Part shown: positions 42,201 to 56,300 of the stretch, piece after piece | How the letters are laid out: every line of letters starts with the position of its first letter | Position numbering within the stretch: the first letter of the stretch is position 1 | Source of the DNA: Megalonaias nervosa | Lineage: Eukaryota > Mollusca > Bivalvia > Unionida > Unionidae | NCBI GenBank assembly: GCA_016617855.1 | Contig: JAECUM010003298.1 | Coordinates: 29,118-93,117, forward strand | Direction of reading: 5' to 3' | Length of the DNA: 64,000 bases | Notes under the pieces: model-generated | The model's database searches: none | Told to the model about the DNA's origin: nothing | The model's input: the letters and a program-made list of their open reading frames with translations, nothing else | Position numbers and translations under genes: made by a program

Positions 42201-45200
42201 TGTAAGGACTGAAACTCTATTAGCCAAAAAGAATTTTGAGGAATCCAAGATAAGATAATTTATTCCTTTCACCTGCAGAGTGTTTAAACTATCACTGATA
42301 ATCTGGAGCAATAACAAGATTCAAGATTGCTGCTATGGTAGTCATATCAGTTGTAAGATTGGCACCATTTTCATTTAGGACCGGCTATATCTTTATAAGA
42401 AGTCTTTTAACGAAAACTTATGTTGATGTGACTACTCATATTGGAGTAGCAATAATAAGAATTTCAAAATGATGGTGGCCACAGTTGATATAGGGTTGTC
42501 TCCCTTTGCTATTATGTTTTATCTTAGCTTGGGTTGCTGTTTGTAGTCCAACAACACAAGTAGTTTACTCATTGCTGAGGCAAACTGAGTAAAGTGCCTT
42601 GCTCAAGGACACACCACGGCAGCCAAAGGGTGGGCTAATCCGATGGAAGGATTTAAACCTACACCCTTTCAGAAGCAACTAAACATCATAAGAGAAAAAA
42701 TCTTTTACTGAAAACACACGTGTCAACAAGAACAGCCACTTAGAAGCAGTAACAGTAAAAAGATTTTAAGATGGCTACTACAGTGACCATACTGGATATC
42801 AGATAGGAGCAATAATAAGAAATCTTCTGGCGAAAACCGTATGTCCATATGACTTTTCATTTAAGATGGCTACTACAGTGACCATACTGGATATCAGATA
42901 GGAACAACTAGACCCTAATAAGAAATTTTCTGGTGAAAACCATATGATAATATGACTTTTCATTTCAGATGACTACTACAGTGACCATACTGGATATCAG
43001 ATAGTAGCAATAATAAGAAATCTTCTGGTCAAAACCATATGTCAATATGACTTTTCATTTAAGATGGCTACTACAATGACCATACTGGATATCAGATAGT
43101 AGCAATAATAAGAAATCTTCTGGTGAAAACCATATGTCAATATAACTTTTCATTTAAGATGGCTACTACAATGACCATACTGGATATCAGATAGTAGCAA
43201 TAATAAGAAATCTTCTGGTGAAAACCATATGTCAATATAACTTTTCATTTAAGATGGCTACTACAATGACCATACTGGATATCAGATAGTAGCAATAATA
43301 AGAAATCTTCTGGTGAAAACCATATGTCAATATAACTTTTCATTTAAGATGGCTACTACAATGACCATACTGGATATCAAATAGTAGCAATAATAAGAAA
43401 TCTTCTGGTGAAAACCATATGTCAATATGACTTTTCATTTAAGATGAGCAGCAATAACAAGATTTCTAATATGGCTGACATGGAAGCCATGGCAGATATC
43501 TGCTCAGCACCTTTTTTATTTAAGACCAACTGGACACCATAAGAAGCCTTCTGGTGAAAACCACATGTGGATATGAATATAATTTTAGAAGGAGTAGCAA
43601 TAACAAAATTTTCAAAATGGCTGCCATGGTAATCATGTATTTTTTGCTCAGATCGGCAACATTTAATTTAGGACCATTTAGAGATCGTAAGAAGTCTTTT
43701 AATGATATCTACCTTTCAAAATGACCATTCAAATACAATCAGCTAAATTACATGTCAGACCGGTACAATTTTCACTGAGGACCAACTCGACAGTCTTCTG
43801 GTTTTAAAAAAAAAAATCAATGTTGATATGATTTTCCATTCATCAGGAGTAGCAATAACAGGATTTTCAAGATGGCTGCCATAGTGATCATAGACTAAGA
43901 AAACTACCAAATTTTTTCAGCATAACTTATGTCATATGTCTAACAAGAAATCTGTTTTGCAATTTTTTTTGTCACTGTAGTATAATTCTGGGTAACCAGT
44001 TGACAAGTTCTACTTGCCAATTCTGATTTTTTCAGTTAAAAATTCAACCATTTTAGTTATAACTTTGAGTGCCGGTATATGTTACCTTCTTCATCCTTCA
44101 ACCGCTCCACAAGTTTTCCTTTCTCGTTTTCGACAATGTCCAGACTGTCATCTTTCCTCCTCATCTCCAGTGTCATACTGTCCATCTCTGACTGGAGTTG
44201 CTACAATTAAAGAACAAGCATAGAAGAAGTCAAATAATTTTTACAAACCCCTTCATAACTGCTGATTTTATTATATATCCAAATATGGTATCACATCAAT
44301 AATACAAAAAAATCCATATATATGAGGGGGAGGGTAAAATGCTGGAAAGGGGATGAATTAGAACAAAATACCAGTTAAAGACTACCAACCGCACTACATA
44401 TCAAAATGTGGTATAGCAAGAATTATTGAAACTTGCATAAATTAATGTTTGTCAGTGGGGTGAGGGTTGGATGGGAATAAATCAACAACAATCTGATTAA
44501 AATCAGATCTCCACTGTTATACATGAAGATCTGGCAGCGACCGTTTAGGGTCATGTTCTGGTAACCTACATTATTACCATAACAGCTAATAGTATCAGCC
44601 AATCAGATGAAGTCTAATATCTTCGCGTTTGGAGACCGAGCAGTGTGGATGAAGAGCATGAATGTGTACCAAATGATTTGATTCACTTTCAGATTTTTTC
44701 CACTGGCTAATTCAAGGGTCACCAGAACATAACCCCTAAGCAGTCATCATCAGCTCTTCACGTACGTCAGCAAAGATCTGATTTTATTCAGACTGAAATC
44801 AACGAACCACTGGTTAAAAATAAAGTAATGATTTTATTTTTTGTAAATTAAACATACTCTTCCCACTTCATATATTCATTTAATATCGTTAGATAACTAT
44901 CTTGTAAAAAATAAAGAAAGATAGAATACAAGGCTTTAAGTTACGTTTTTTTTCAACCAATACTGCCACACATTTGAGAGATCAATTCAAGTACAATGGT
45001 TTTCACATACCATATATACTTGCATATAAGCCGAATAATTTAGGAAAAAATAAAGGCCTGGAAGAATAGGAGTCGGCTTATCCGCAGGCCAATGTCTAAA
45101 CTTAACAGTTTTTAAGTCTTTTTGTTGACTACTGTAAAGGCTGTAAATCTTGGGGCATGAAAAAATAATTTTTTCCGTGTCCTAAGACATATGCATGTAA

Positions 45201-48200
45201 AAGAAATCATTATCGGTGACCTGCCACTTATTAAACTGTTATCAAGTACTATGACTGATTTTGTTATTATTTTGCATGTGCATATTTTCTGATTACTTCA
45301 ACACGAAATTAAATAAATGTAAATACAGACTTCATAATTCGTGGACCGGTTGAGTTTACCCAGGAGACCAAGCTGAACTATAATGTACAGTACTTACACA
45401 GTGCAAAGCGTGCATAGCATCACTTAAATCCTTATTTATTCCCAAACATATTAGATGCAGATCTTGCTTTATTCATTGTTTCGACCAAATTGCATTCTTC
45501 CAGATGACATTTCAGCTAGTCCTTAATAGCTGTTTCATTTATGTTGAATCACGTGCTCACAAGTTCTCATTTTCAATGATATAAGCGATCCTACAAACTG
45601 AGGTAATATTTATGAAAAGGTATGCACGTTTAATTGTACAAGGCACATAACCAGCATAACTTACATGTTCACGAAGAGTGGTAATAATAAAGGCTAAAAT
45701 TCTCATTATAGATCAACTATGATCATCATCAATCTATGTTAGTTTTGTGTTTTGGCTGAACGTCATAACTTTCCACACAATTTAAAGCTTAATATTTCTG
45801 CGTCTCCTTTGTTGATAGTTGGTGGATTTATCTTTCATTTTCCTACAGCAATACAGGCCAGTTAATCATTAAAACCCCAAAACTGGCTTGCGTTAAGAGG
45901 GAATTATGACCAGGAACTATACCAGTACATTGATGTTTTATTGCCTTTCATTCCATAATATTAGCACGATTACTGTAGTTTTGTAAAACCGGGGGTAAGG
46001 CATACCTGTCAACTTTTCAAGAGCCAAGTAGGGAAACTGAATGAAAAAAAAGAAAGATTGGGACCTAAAATCACGAGGTTTTTCATGGCATTTTTAAATA
46101 TTGATTGATCTTCAGGTCTAATATTGGCGAAATTCGCAAAGGACGTGCGGTTTCTCCCTGTGACGCACCTTATTTTCCCCAGGACATGCCCTATTTTCAT
46201 ATTCTGGTCAGCTGTGGCCAAACTGCACAATAGCTAAAGGTTAGTCTTAAATAAACAAGCAAGAAAGCCAGCGCGAATAATTAAAATTAATCCTTATCGA
46301 TGCAACTATTTTGTGAAAACGACTGGCCCTCTGTCATGATTCAAAGAAACTATGTTCTACACTACCATGTGTTAAGCAAGCACCAGCAATTTGATTGGCA
46401 AATAAAAGATTACCAATTTTGTTGCACTAAAGGTACCTAAATAGGCAGCCTCACGGTACTGTACATGTGGCAACTATTTTCCCCTCATTGTATATCTGAC
46501 CGTATTCCCTTATTGTCAACTCGTAAGGCATTTAATATTGTTTACTATAAAACATATGTATTCTAAATTTAGTTTTTTGAGGACACATGCTGCGAAGTAT
46601 GTATTTTCATTCCTTCTTTTAATTTAACGATGGTAATTAAAGTTCAAAATACGGTATAAAAATGCCAGGCGCTCAATTGTGTAAGTTTCTTTGGTGGAAA
46701 TAGAGCTACAGCATATGGAGTTACCGCATCCACAGTGATCATAATTGGGATTGAAATTAATTGCCAACAATTTTATTGGTGTGGTTTATTTTTTTGTTCC
46801 AGTTTATTTTCTGATTTTTGTATTGTTGTAGATGAAAATAATCAAAAAATTTACGTGAATAATGTTTAAACTTAACATCCTATTTAGTAAAGAAGCAAAT
46901 TCTTTCTAGTCAAGTAATTATTTCAACACCATAATATTCACAGGTGATACAACAGAACATGGCTTCCATGGATTGCATACAATATATCTATTTATGTAGG
47001 ACTTTTCTTTTTTATGAGAAATAAAAATTGAAGACATATTGTAATAATCGTGAGTTCTCTGCAAAAATCGGGAGATATTATGAAACCGGGAGGTAGGCGT
47101 GGAGTGACCCCAAAATTCGTGAGGTGTTTTTTCTCCCCGCGTGAGAGTTGACAGGTATGGTGTAAGGTCGCTTACATCAAAGCAAACTAGAATTCAGCTT
47201 TTATGGTATTAGCATAATTTTCAAAGGATTGTTCTGGAACTTCATTATTGTATTTTGGAGATATCATTAAAGTTTAGTGCAGTGATTCGACTCAAAGGGA
47301 TGTACTTCATTCAGCGGAATGTACTTCATTCAGCACATGTTCAAACCTACAATGTACAGGCAGTGGCATCATTATGTAAATACATTCAGTAGCCTAATTG
47401 CAAGCGTTGAATCCAACCGTATTGTTGTTCGTTGTGTTGTCATACTGGGATCAAATTTTAATGGGTTAGGTATTTACAATTTCAAGGCAAAATAAAAATA
47501 TAAATACTGGTGCACTGATATAAAATGTCCAATGCAATAACACATAAACAAACAATAATTGAGTCAAAAGGGAGAGGTAGTGTTACAGCAACTCATGACT
47601 GCTCAATTCTTGTCATCGTTTGATCAAATTATACACAAATTTAAATTAGGCCAAAACAATAACAAAACAGAAAATTAAATCAATTACTTTTCAAACAAGT
47701 TTATACCATTTCTTTTTAATAATCATACATGCCAAGCCAAGATAAGTATACATGTACTTTTCTTTAATATAAGTTTGCCTAAATAAATGCATTTAGAACT
47801 TACCATGTGCATCTTGTGATGTTTCGGAGTTGTGGGTTGGCTTATACGCAGGTCATGCACTTTTTAGTGTTTATACCTTTTCAGTTTGGGAGGTCGGCTT
47901 ATATGCGAAAGGGCTTATGTACGAGTATATATGGTACACTTTTCAATAAACAGAAAATTCTATATAGAAAAATTAAAAAATAAAATGTAAAATTTTTATA
48001 ATTTTGGTCACAGGGTCTATGTTGATACAATACCATGTCCTGAACTGCGTTACAGTGGTCACAATTTCCACAGTTGCATGATTGCCTGCCCTGATCTGTG
48101 TTCCAATGGTCACAGTTTCGACAGTGGCATGATGCTATATCCAGAACTGTGCTATAATGGTCAGAGTCCATAGTAGTATTATGCTATCTGCTATATCCAG

Positions 48201-51200
48201 AGCTGTGTTATAATGCAACAGGTTGTAATGATGGCAAACTTATAAACAAGTCCAGAATATGAAGACTAATTTTTGACTAAAATGTCCTCCCAGCTAGACA
48301 AATAAATGACATTACATACTCAACTTGTCCCTCACTGTGTCTTAGGTGGCATATAAGGCTTCAATGAGAAGGCAGCAGTGCTGACAGTCTCCAGCCCTAC
48401 GTGTGATGGTGTTTCATGTCATGCCAAATTCTTTCACCTCTTTTTCAGAGTCCTCCTCTTTGATTCATTTGGCTGACTCATCTTTTGTCTCCCATCCAGG
48501 GTCCAGTGGAGGACTGTCCTGGGTGGTGTATCCAGTGACATTTCATTATAATATGAATTCTGAACTATAAAGTTGAAGCAATTATACAGAAATTTATGTC
48601 AATAAATGTTTTCCAGCAAGGAATTCAATCAAAGTGAGACTGGGCTATGTATATTACAATCAGGACAAGAGATTTTTAGTCTGTCTTTTGACAAAGGGCT
48701 TCATTTTTTATCCTATTTGGCTTTGACACATCTTTTGGAAGATTTCAAGCTTTTGAAGTTAGCTTTCAGCATTCAGAACCATAGTGTAGCACTCTGATGG
48801 CAATGCTTTGGGAAATCCTCATCTTGGTTTTGAGTCCAATGTTACGAGTCTAGGCTCTTAAAATAAGTAACAGAAAAGAGTGAAGACAACAAGCTTTGTA
48901 AAATTTAACAAATAATTTATTTCCCTAGAATACCAAGTGAAAAATGAGGAAAAATAACTCTTAGTTTTACGAATCAAATCCAAAAATAATCCAAGAATTA
49001 AAAATAGAAGTCCTATTATTAAAAAGTCCTGAATGAATCTGAGTTTGAATCCCAATGAAATCCAAAATGGAAGGTGATCACGTTTGTTGTAACCTGCAAA
49101 GTGCTGTTGTGTCAACAGTTCCTTATTGAATCACAGAAAATATGAATCCAGTTTTGAATTCTGTATAAATTTCAATGAATGTCTTTGTCCAAGAATTTTG
49201 TAAGAGCACTTATGTATATCCAGGGAAAAGAATCACTTGAAATTCAGTAATTTGAAGAAAATAAAAGTTCAGCTCAAACTGGTCACAACAAAACACAACT
49301 TAATGTATCAAATGTTTTAAGCCCAACTGAACAATCTCTATAAAGACAACAGTTACACACAAGTTTAAGATGCAAAACAGATTCCCATGAGGGTCAACCT
49401 TCTAGAAGAATTAGAAGTTTGTAACAATAAACATGGTTCCTGTCACATACTCAACGTATGGCCTTGACTTAACTTATTGGTTCTTACTCTGAGAAAGAAT
49501 TTAAAATTTTTTTTTTTAAAAACTGTTTACCAGAACTGTCACTGGTTCTGAATCAAGGTCAGAAACTAGATACAGTATTTCTGTTACTGGTTGTTTATCA
49601 GTAAAATAAAAAAGTCAGGTCAAACAGAACTGAACTGAATTTCTGGACAATGTCAAATCCAGTAAACAAAGTTACATTACAATAACATGTAATGGAATTA
49701 AAAAATTTAAAACTAAGAAAAAAAACCAATTAAATTAAATATACATAACACCAAGCTGTTTAGACTTCCATGTGTGTTTTGGCATACCTAAGGTTTGATT
49801 TTGCTTTGCTAATTCTTGTTGCTGCTTCTCTCTCCATCTCTCCAAGTCTTTGTGGACACTTTGCTTCCAAGGTATGTGAATTACTCAACCTCCTCTATTG
49901 GTTTGTTATCCACAGTGAATGAATAGTTGGTTTTAGAGTTTTCCTCATTAATTTGGTTTTCCTGGTGTTCATTTTCAGCCCTATCTCACTGAATGAGGCT
50001 TTACAGACCTTAACCACTAATTTGGTGACTGAACATGACTCAACATTATCATCTTCAAGTGAAAACAGAAGGGTATAATAAATTAGACATTTGTCACATT
50101 TTTAAAAATTTAGCTGACAGTGAAAGAGACAAACATTTAGGGTATTCAATGAAAAACCACTTTATATTTTAAAGTGTAAAAGATGTCTAGATAAAACCAA
50201 ACATATCTACAACCATCAGTCTGTGAAAATTCAGAATACCAAGTTTGTCATTAAGTTAATATATGCACCAAGATAATTTCAAAACTACTGAAATTCATGA
50301 CAGGGATTTAAAGGGCACTTTCAACAGTGAATTTGAAACCAATCCAGAAAGAGACCCAGGATTATTTCAAAGCTGGTTCAGGTTAAGATAGGGGTGTTTG
50401 ATTGAGCTAACAATGATCAACTTTTTTTCTATTTTTCTGAAGAAAAGTACAGTTTTTACTGAAAAAAGCTGGAAGCATTTCAATTGACCCCTATCTCCCC
50501 CCCCCCCACACAAACTCCCTGAACCCTTTCATTCATTATCAAGGTCATCTGTCAAAATCAACAGTCTGGATAATGTCAGCCAGTTTCAGTCAAATATCAA
50601 TTCTCTGAACTCACTGAAAAACACAAACCTTTAGTCAGGATCAGTGATAAATAATAAATGATAGGTTCAAAGGACATTCCACAAGTCATGATGAGTGAAA
50701 AGTCTTAATACCTAGTACATGGATAATTCATGTTTTACTGTACTTGATACTAGTGCCAGGGATGGTGCTGGGCTTCACCATTGTCGCAAATTACAATTTT
50801 TTTTACTCATTGGTCACAAAATATACCAGCTGGCGACTATTTTTGCAAGAACATATTTTAGCTGTTTAAACTTGATATACAATCTTGGGTTTAGGGTGGA
50901 GAAATTCAAAGGCACAATTAAAGGTAGCCACAAACTTGGATATAAAATGCACTGGGATCTATCTATTGTCACATAAACAAATCATTTGTTCATATTGACA
51001 AACGTGTCTTAACAGCGCATTTTTATATCAAAATATGATTATGCGCCTGGGTACTGTAAGCTTCGATACACTCAGATAGTCATGCTAGCGGATTAGCTAC
51101 AATCGATTAACCTCCGAAGACAGGAACAGGAATGGCTGCAATTGACCAAATGACTTTAGTTTTAATGTAATCAAAAAATAGTTTTGCTGAAACTTCAAAG

Positions 51201-53291
51201 AAAACTCGTTACTTTTAAAGCACTGATTGTTCTGTATAAATATTAAGAAAATGAAACAAAAACAAAAAAAGTCTCAATCAATGCTCTACTATAATTATTT
51301 GAATTAAGCGCCACAATAGCAAACCAGCATTTGTCTGGTCCTCGAAGTCTGCATTTAGTGGCGACTTCAATAGCACATGCACCCTTCATCAAAGCAAGCC
51401 AACTACACTTTTAAATAAAAACAAAGTACCTTTCATCAAAGGAAGTCAGCACCAAACTTAAAAGGAAGGGAAGCTGATTGATTGTTGCATTTTCCAAAGT
51501 GATTCAAACACTTTTATTGTGCTATGAAAGTTTCATCTTTGCAGGAAGAATGTTTAGGCTTACGATTGCTACCACAAGCGGTATAAAATACAAATTAAAT
51601 TTCAACTCATTTGAAACCATATATATTTGATTGCCAAGATGTTTGTTAAACTTTTTGTTTTGTTCATGTGTTTTCATTTCCCTATTAACAGCCTCATCCC
51701 CTTGGTAGCCTCGGAACATATTAGCTGTCTCCAGCTGACCAAAATGTAGGCCATGCACATAGGGCATATAAACAATTATAAAGCCACGTGCTACTGGCAA
51801 CTATGAATAGTTCATTGAATTGTTTTAGTGACACATGCTGGTTGACAGCAGTATAGATTAAACAAGGACTAACTTTTTTTTTTTTTTTTGCACACTACAA
51901 GTTATTTGTATTTACTAATGTGAAGAGAACGATATATCAATTTTCTAACATGCGATCCATACTCAAATTTATAGATTTTTCATATGCATGTACAGTCCTT
52001 TATGCATTATGGATTCTTCTACACAACTATCAGTTGTCAATACACGAGTATTTCAGATTAGTTTTGTCTTCAATTAATCACAACTTCAATTGTTTATTTT
52101 CTCTCAGTGTAAATCCTACTCACCGACATCAGGTCACCTCTAACAAATTTCACTTGTATGTGAAATTTGATTTTTGTAGCCCTCCCCCACTTATCTCTAC
52201 ATCCAGTTAAGTCGACAATATTACCCTGGCATCAGGGATATCAAGATAAATGGGTAGAACTGTATTATGAAAATGGTTACATTTTTTGAAAATTGGCAAC
52301 AAAATACTGAGGTTGGCAATTTTTTTTGCAACAACTTTATGAATGTCAGCGCCATCCCTGCTAGTGCTTTCAGCATTTATCCTGTTGTTTTCTTTTTTTT
52401 GATCCACTCTAAATAAAATCTAGATGCTATAGCAACATACTAAAATTAGGACTCACTCGCAGTTTGGATAGCATGCGCTCTGCCTCATTAGTCATTTGTG
52501 GGTGCATATCTGTTGCCTTGCGTGCCTGCTCCCTAGTGATGACAGTTAAGGAAACATAGAAATTGTAAAACTAAAAATCTCTAGATGATTTATTAATTGC
52601 ATTCATTGTATCACTACACTCCGTAAAAGAAAAAATGCTTCTGGTATCAGCATTGCCACACATCAAATTCTGAAAACTTCCATTTTTTAATCCAAAATAT
52701 GATATAAAATTTCCACACTGTTCATGTACATACTGGTAAAACTGTTAGGTGCTTAATGCTACATGTACAGCATGGGGAAAAAACTCATTCAAGCACTTTG
52801 GTCAATTCCATAACATAGTGCATGGAAGAGATTTCATGGACTACACTAAATACTTCTTAACTTACCAATTCTAGAAGACAGAAATTTTGGCATATATAAT
52901 GAAAGGCTACATACACCAGGTAAGATGTTTGGCAACTCAGCAAATGACATTCTGTTGTAAATTTATCAACATTGAGATGGCTGGTTAAGTGTCTCTTTTA
53001 CCCAATTTTTGCACAATGTATTCAAAAGATAATAGTAAATTACTGACTCAACTGTTGCATACTATTATTTACCTTCTTTCAAACCTTGATCTGTTTTTTA
53101 TCTGTTCTACCAAAAAAGAAAGTCATCATTTTATCAGAAAATTTTATGATACAATTTCGCTTGATATGTTTTGTTCCTACTAAGCTGCTGATTTAAAATC
53201 AGTTTTAGGACTAAAAGTTATGATCCATCCTAAAAAGTTACCATCCATTATAAAGAGTTACCATCCATCATAAGATATGTTTCCTATAAAG

Positions 53292-53340
<49 letters not shown>

Positions 53341-56300
53341 TAACCCAGTTTCATATTAAATATTGGAACTGGGAAGGGGGAACAAAACATTTCATTTTAT
53401 GGTTAAGAAGAAAATTTGACCGACATTACACTTCCTCTCAGAGTCCCAAATAAAAAGAAATGAAGTCATGGGGGTACAAATGCAGTAGTGATTATTTGAA
53501 TTATTCTCTTGCATTTTTATGCTACATAATCACAGCTAAATAGACCAGCGTCTACCTTTCCCCAAGGAAATGCAACAGTTATGTCCCTTTGCAATAGGCA
53601 AGAGGTCACAAGAGGAAAAAGACAAACTTGAGAAGCAATTTTGGTTAATACACACTAAAAAAAGTAGGATTTTAATATATGTTTTGTACAAGTTTCTATG
53701 TACTGAACAAAAAGACCAAATTCCTGGCCATTTTATTGCCAATCTTACTGAAGCATGTATTTATTAACACATTGTTTTCCACACTGACCTCTGGCCTATT
53801 GCAAAGGAACATAACTTGTACATCACATCAGAGTATGTATTGATTTGGGTATATAGTGTTTTCAATGGCAATTTGACAGTTGCAATCCAAGACTGCTTCC
53901 CTGAAAATAACATGCATTTACACATATTTTGGTGTTAGGGAAAACACTGGCATACATTCCAAGTAATGCACTGACCTCTGACCTATTGCAAAGGAATGGT
54001 ACTGTTACATTACATCAGAGAATGTGCTTATAGGTGTATATAAATAAACAAAGCCTCATTTCATTATTGCTATTTTTGTCCATTTAACAGAGTACATATC
54101 TGAGCAGTCCAAAATACTCCAGATTTTGATGTGAAATCTCCTAACCAAATTTTGTAAATCTCCTGATCTGACATTTCTGGGTTGCCACATGCTAGAAATC
54201 CACTGCCCTTTCTCAAGGAAACTTATTAAAAGTCAATTCACTGTGTCACAGTAAAAGAAAAAAACTCATGGAAACAGAGAAAAGAAACTGAAACAGAATT
54301 AAGTAAGTAATGGTATGACTGTGTCACGTTTTGGGATAATTTTTTTTCATCACTGAATACATCCTGATGGTGACTGTCATACAGCCAGGATATACATTTA
54401 ATGAAAGGAATAACTGTTGTGAAGCCAGTCTGCACATTTCTTAAAAGCATCCTGAGGTTTCTAAAACTATCATTCTCACAATTTTTGTATCATTATTTCG
54501 TACAATGTTTGCCAGTAAATCCTTCAAAAGCCCCTTGAACACTAACAAAATATATGAAGAAAAGTTCCCATTTTGGTCCTGATTAGCATATGTGATTATT
54601 TTAAAATTAGTAGAGGTTATATTCATTCATTGTTAATATGCACTTGGCTTTATTAAACCTGATTTTCATACAATTCTTTGGGGCCCCGAGTGGCCGAGTG
54701 GTCTAAAGCGCTGTCCGTTACGGATCACTGCCATCTCACCTCTGTCTGCGTGGGTTCGAGTCTCGGATTCAGCCAATGTAGATATGTGAGAAAGCTTGCC
54801 AGTAGCTTCTCGTGGGTTGGTGGTTCTTTCCGGGGTTTTCCCGGGTTCTTCCTCCACCATTAATACTGGCCGCCATGTATAGCCTATCGTGTGCTGAAAA
54901 ATGGCGTTAAACCCTACAACAACAACAACAACAACAACAACATACAATTCTTTTTGGGTACAAATTAATATCTGTAGGACCTATTTATGTAGAATTTCTG
55001 AGACAGTATTCTGAACTAATCATCCAAGAACCTCCAGTTTCTGGTCATGGACTCTCAGTTTACTGAACAGAAAATATTAGCCACCGATTTTCTTTCTCCA
55101 ACTGAGCTCTACGTATCTATGGTACATATAGGCTCAAATTGTCTGCTACGTCAAGGATATAGATAGTTGGACTCCAGTTCTAGGAAGTAGATCTGTTGCT
55201 GCAGATTCTTGATGTACTCTGCCTCAATGTTATCTAGAGCTATGCTCTTATTTAGCTTCCTGGAACGACAGAAGATAGCATGGTCTTAATTGTTTAATTT
55301 GAATATGATACCCTGTAATTTATAAAATTCAATTTTATACCCTATAATTTGCATCTAAACTTTCACAATTCCCAATTAAACAATAGTATCTTATAAACAT
55401 TCAAATTGCTGTATTTGTCATGATTCAACAATAGTATTGGTGTAAACAAAAATGTTGACACTATCAGTATAGTACAGCATTTTGCACTGGCCAATGAGAG
55501 GACAGTATTTCATTCAGCAAATTGCACTTGCATATTAAGTGGGCGCAGCCATGGCATGTCAAGTGGTAGCGTGGGAAATTGATCTGACATTCCTTAAAGA
55601 TATCATAGTAAGCCGAACTTTGGACAGACATACAAAAGTCAAATGCCTCAGCTAAACATTTGTACTATTAATTATTACACTACGTGAAATTTAGCCTGAA
55701 AGAGTTATTCTTAAATAGGTCATGCAAGAAGAGAGAAAAGTATCCTCTCTTGTATTATTACATATTTATTTATCATGTGCAGTGCATGCTCAGCCATTTA
55801 ACGGCATCGTCATCAGCAAGGTGCAGAGCCTGCAGTCCACCAGAGAACTTTGTCAGTGGGCAGTTGTTCACAATGTGTGACATGGTCTGTAGAGCATCAC
55901 AGCTACAGGAAGAGTCAGTGGTCTGGCCCCATCAGACAAGGTTAACAGCACAATGACCCTGTCCTGTCCAGAAATGGTTCAGCATGGTCTATAGATGTCA
56001 TGGAAGGTTGAAGCAAGGAGGGCAGGCAGATGGCTCAGCTATGAGGGAGTGGTTTGCATCTATTGAAGACCACTCATCACTCCATGCCGAAATAACAGTC
56101 ATATCCTCCAGCAAGAGACCTAACCAGATTGGGTGTCTCAAAGCCACGCAGACTGCTGGATGTGACGTGATGTCCATGTACAGAGGAAGTTTCTGACTGG
56201 CATAAACATTAGCCAGCAGTTTTGTGGTTGCTTCCTGATGAGGGAGATGTGAAAGAGGAATATTGCTGAGTACCAGTAGCCGAGGTAGAGGAAAAGAATG

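Larger units (their letters stand above)
42102..44085 (-). other. Intron 5 (1,984 nt)
   Basis: GT-AG intron, phase 1. Mostly AAGATGGCTGCC-family repeats, interrupted by a possible SINE-like segment at 42490-42670. Confidence 0.9.
44201..52456 (-). other. Intron 4 (8,256 nt)
   Basis: GT-AG intron, phase 0. Contains the nested inverted-repeat elements (45.0-47.9 kb), the split RTE-like remnant (48.3-50.06 kb) and the hAT-like element (50.76-52.36 kb). No minisatellite of note, unlike introns 5-8. Confidence 0.9.
52536..55160 (-). other. U12-type AT-AC intron (intron 3)
   Basis: The minor-spliceosome signals are textbook. The donor ATATCCTT starts at 55160. The branch site TTCCTTAAC lies at 52553-52545, and the terminal AC at 52537-52536 is about 10 nt beyond the branch adenosine. 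The intron is 2,625 nt, phase 2, and splits a Leu codon. It contains a SINE on the opposite strand, an (AT)n run and an inverted repeat. Splicing would need the U11, U12, U4atac, U6atac and U5 snRNPs. Confidence 0.95.

Noticed and set aside
49780..49870. Extra coding exon (VHKDLERWREKQQQELAKQN) of the coiled-coil gene
   Set aside because: The reading looks helical, but the same bases in another frame continue an RTE reverse transcriptase remnant, and exons 4 and 5 already join in phase 0.
52532..52537. Conventional AG acceptor (CACTAG) for exon 4
   Set aside because: It shifts the frame and gives a TAA within 16 codons, whereas the AC acceptor three bases earlier restores LREQ and an open frame.
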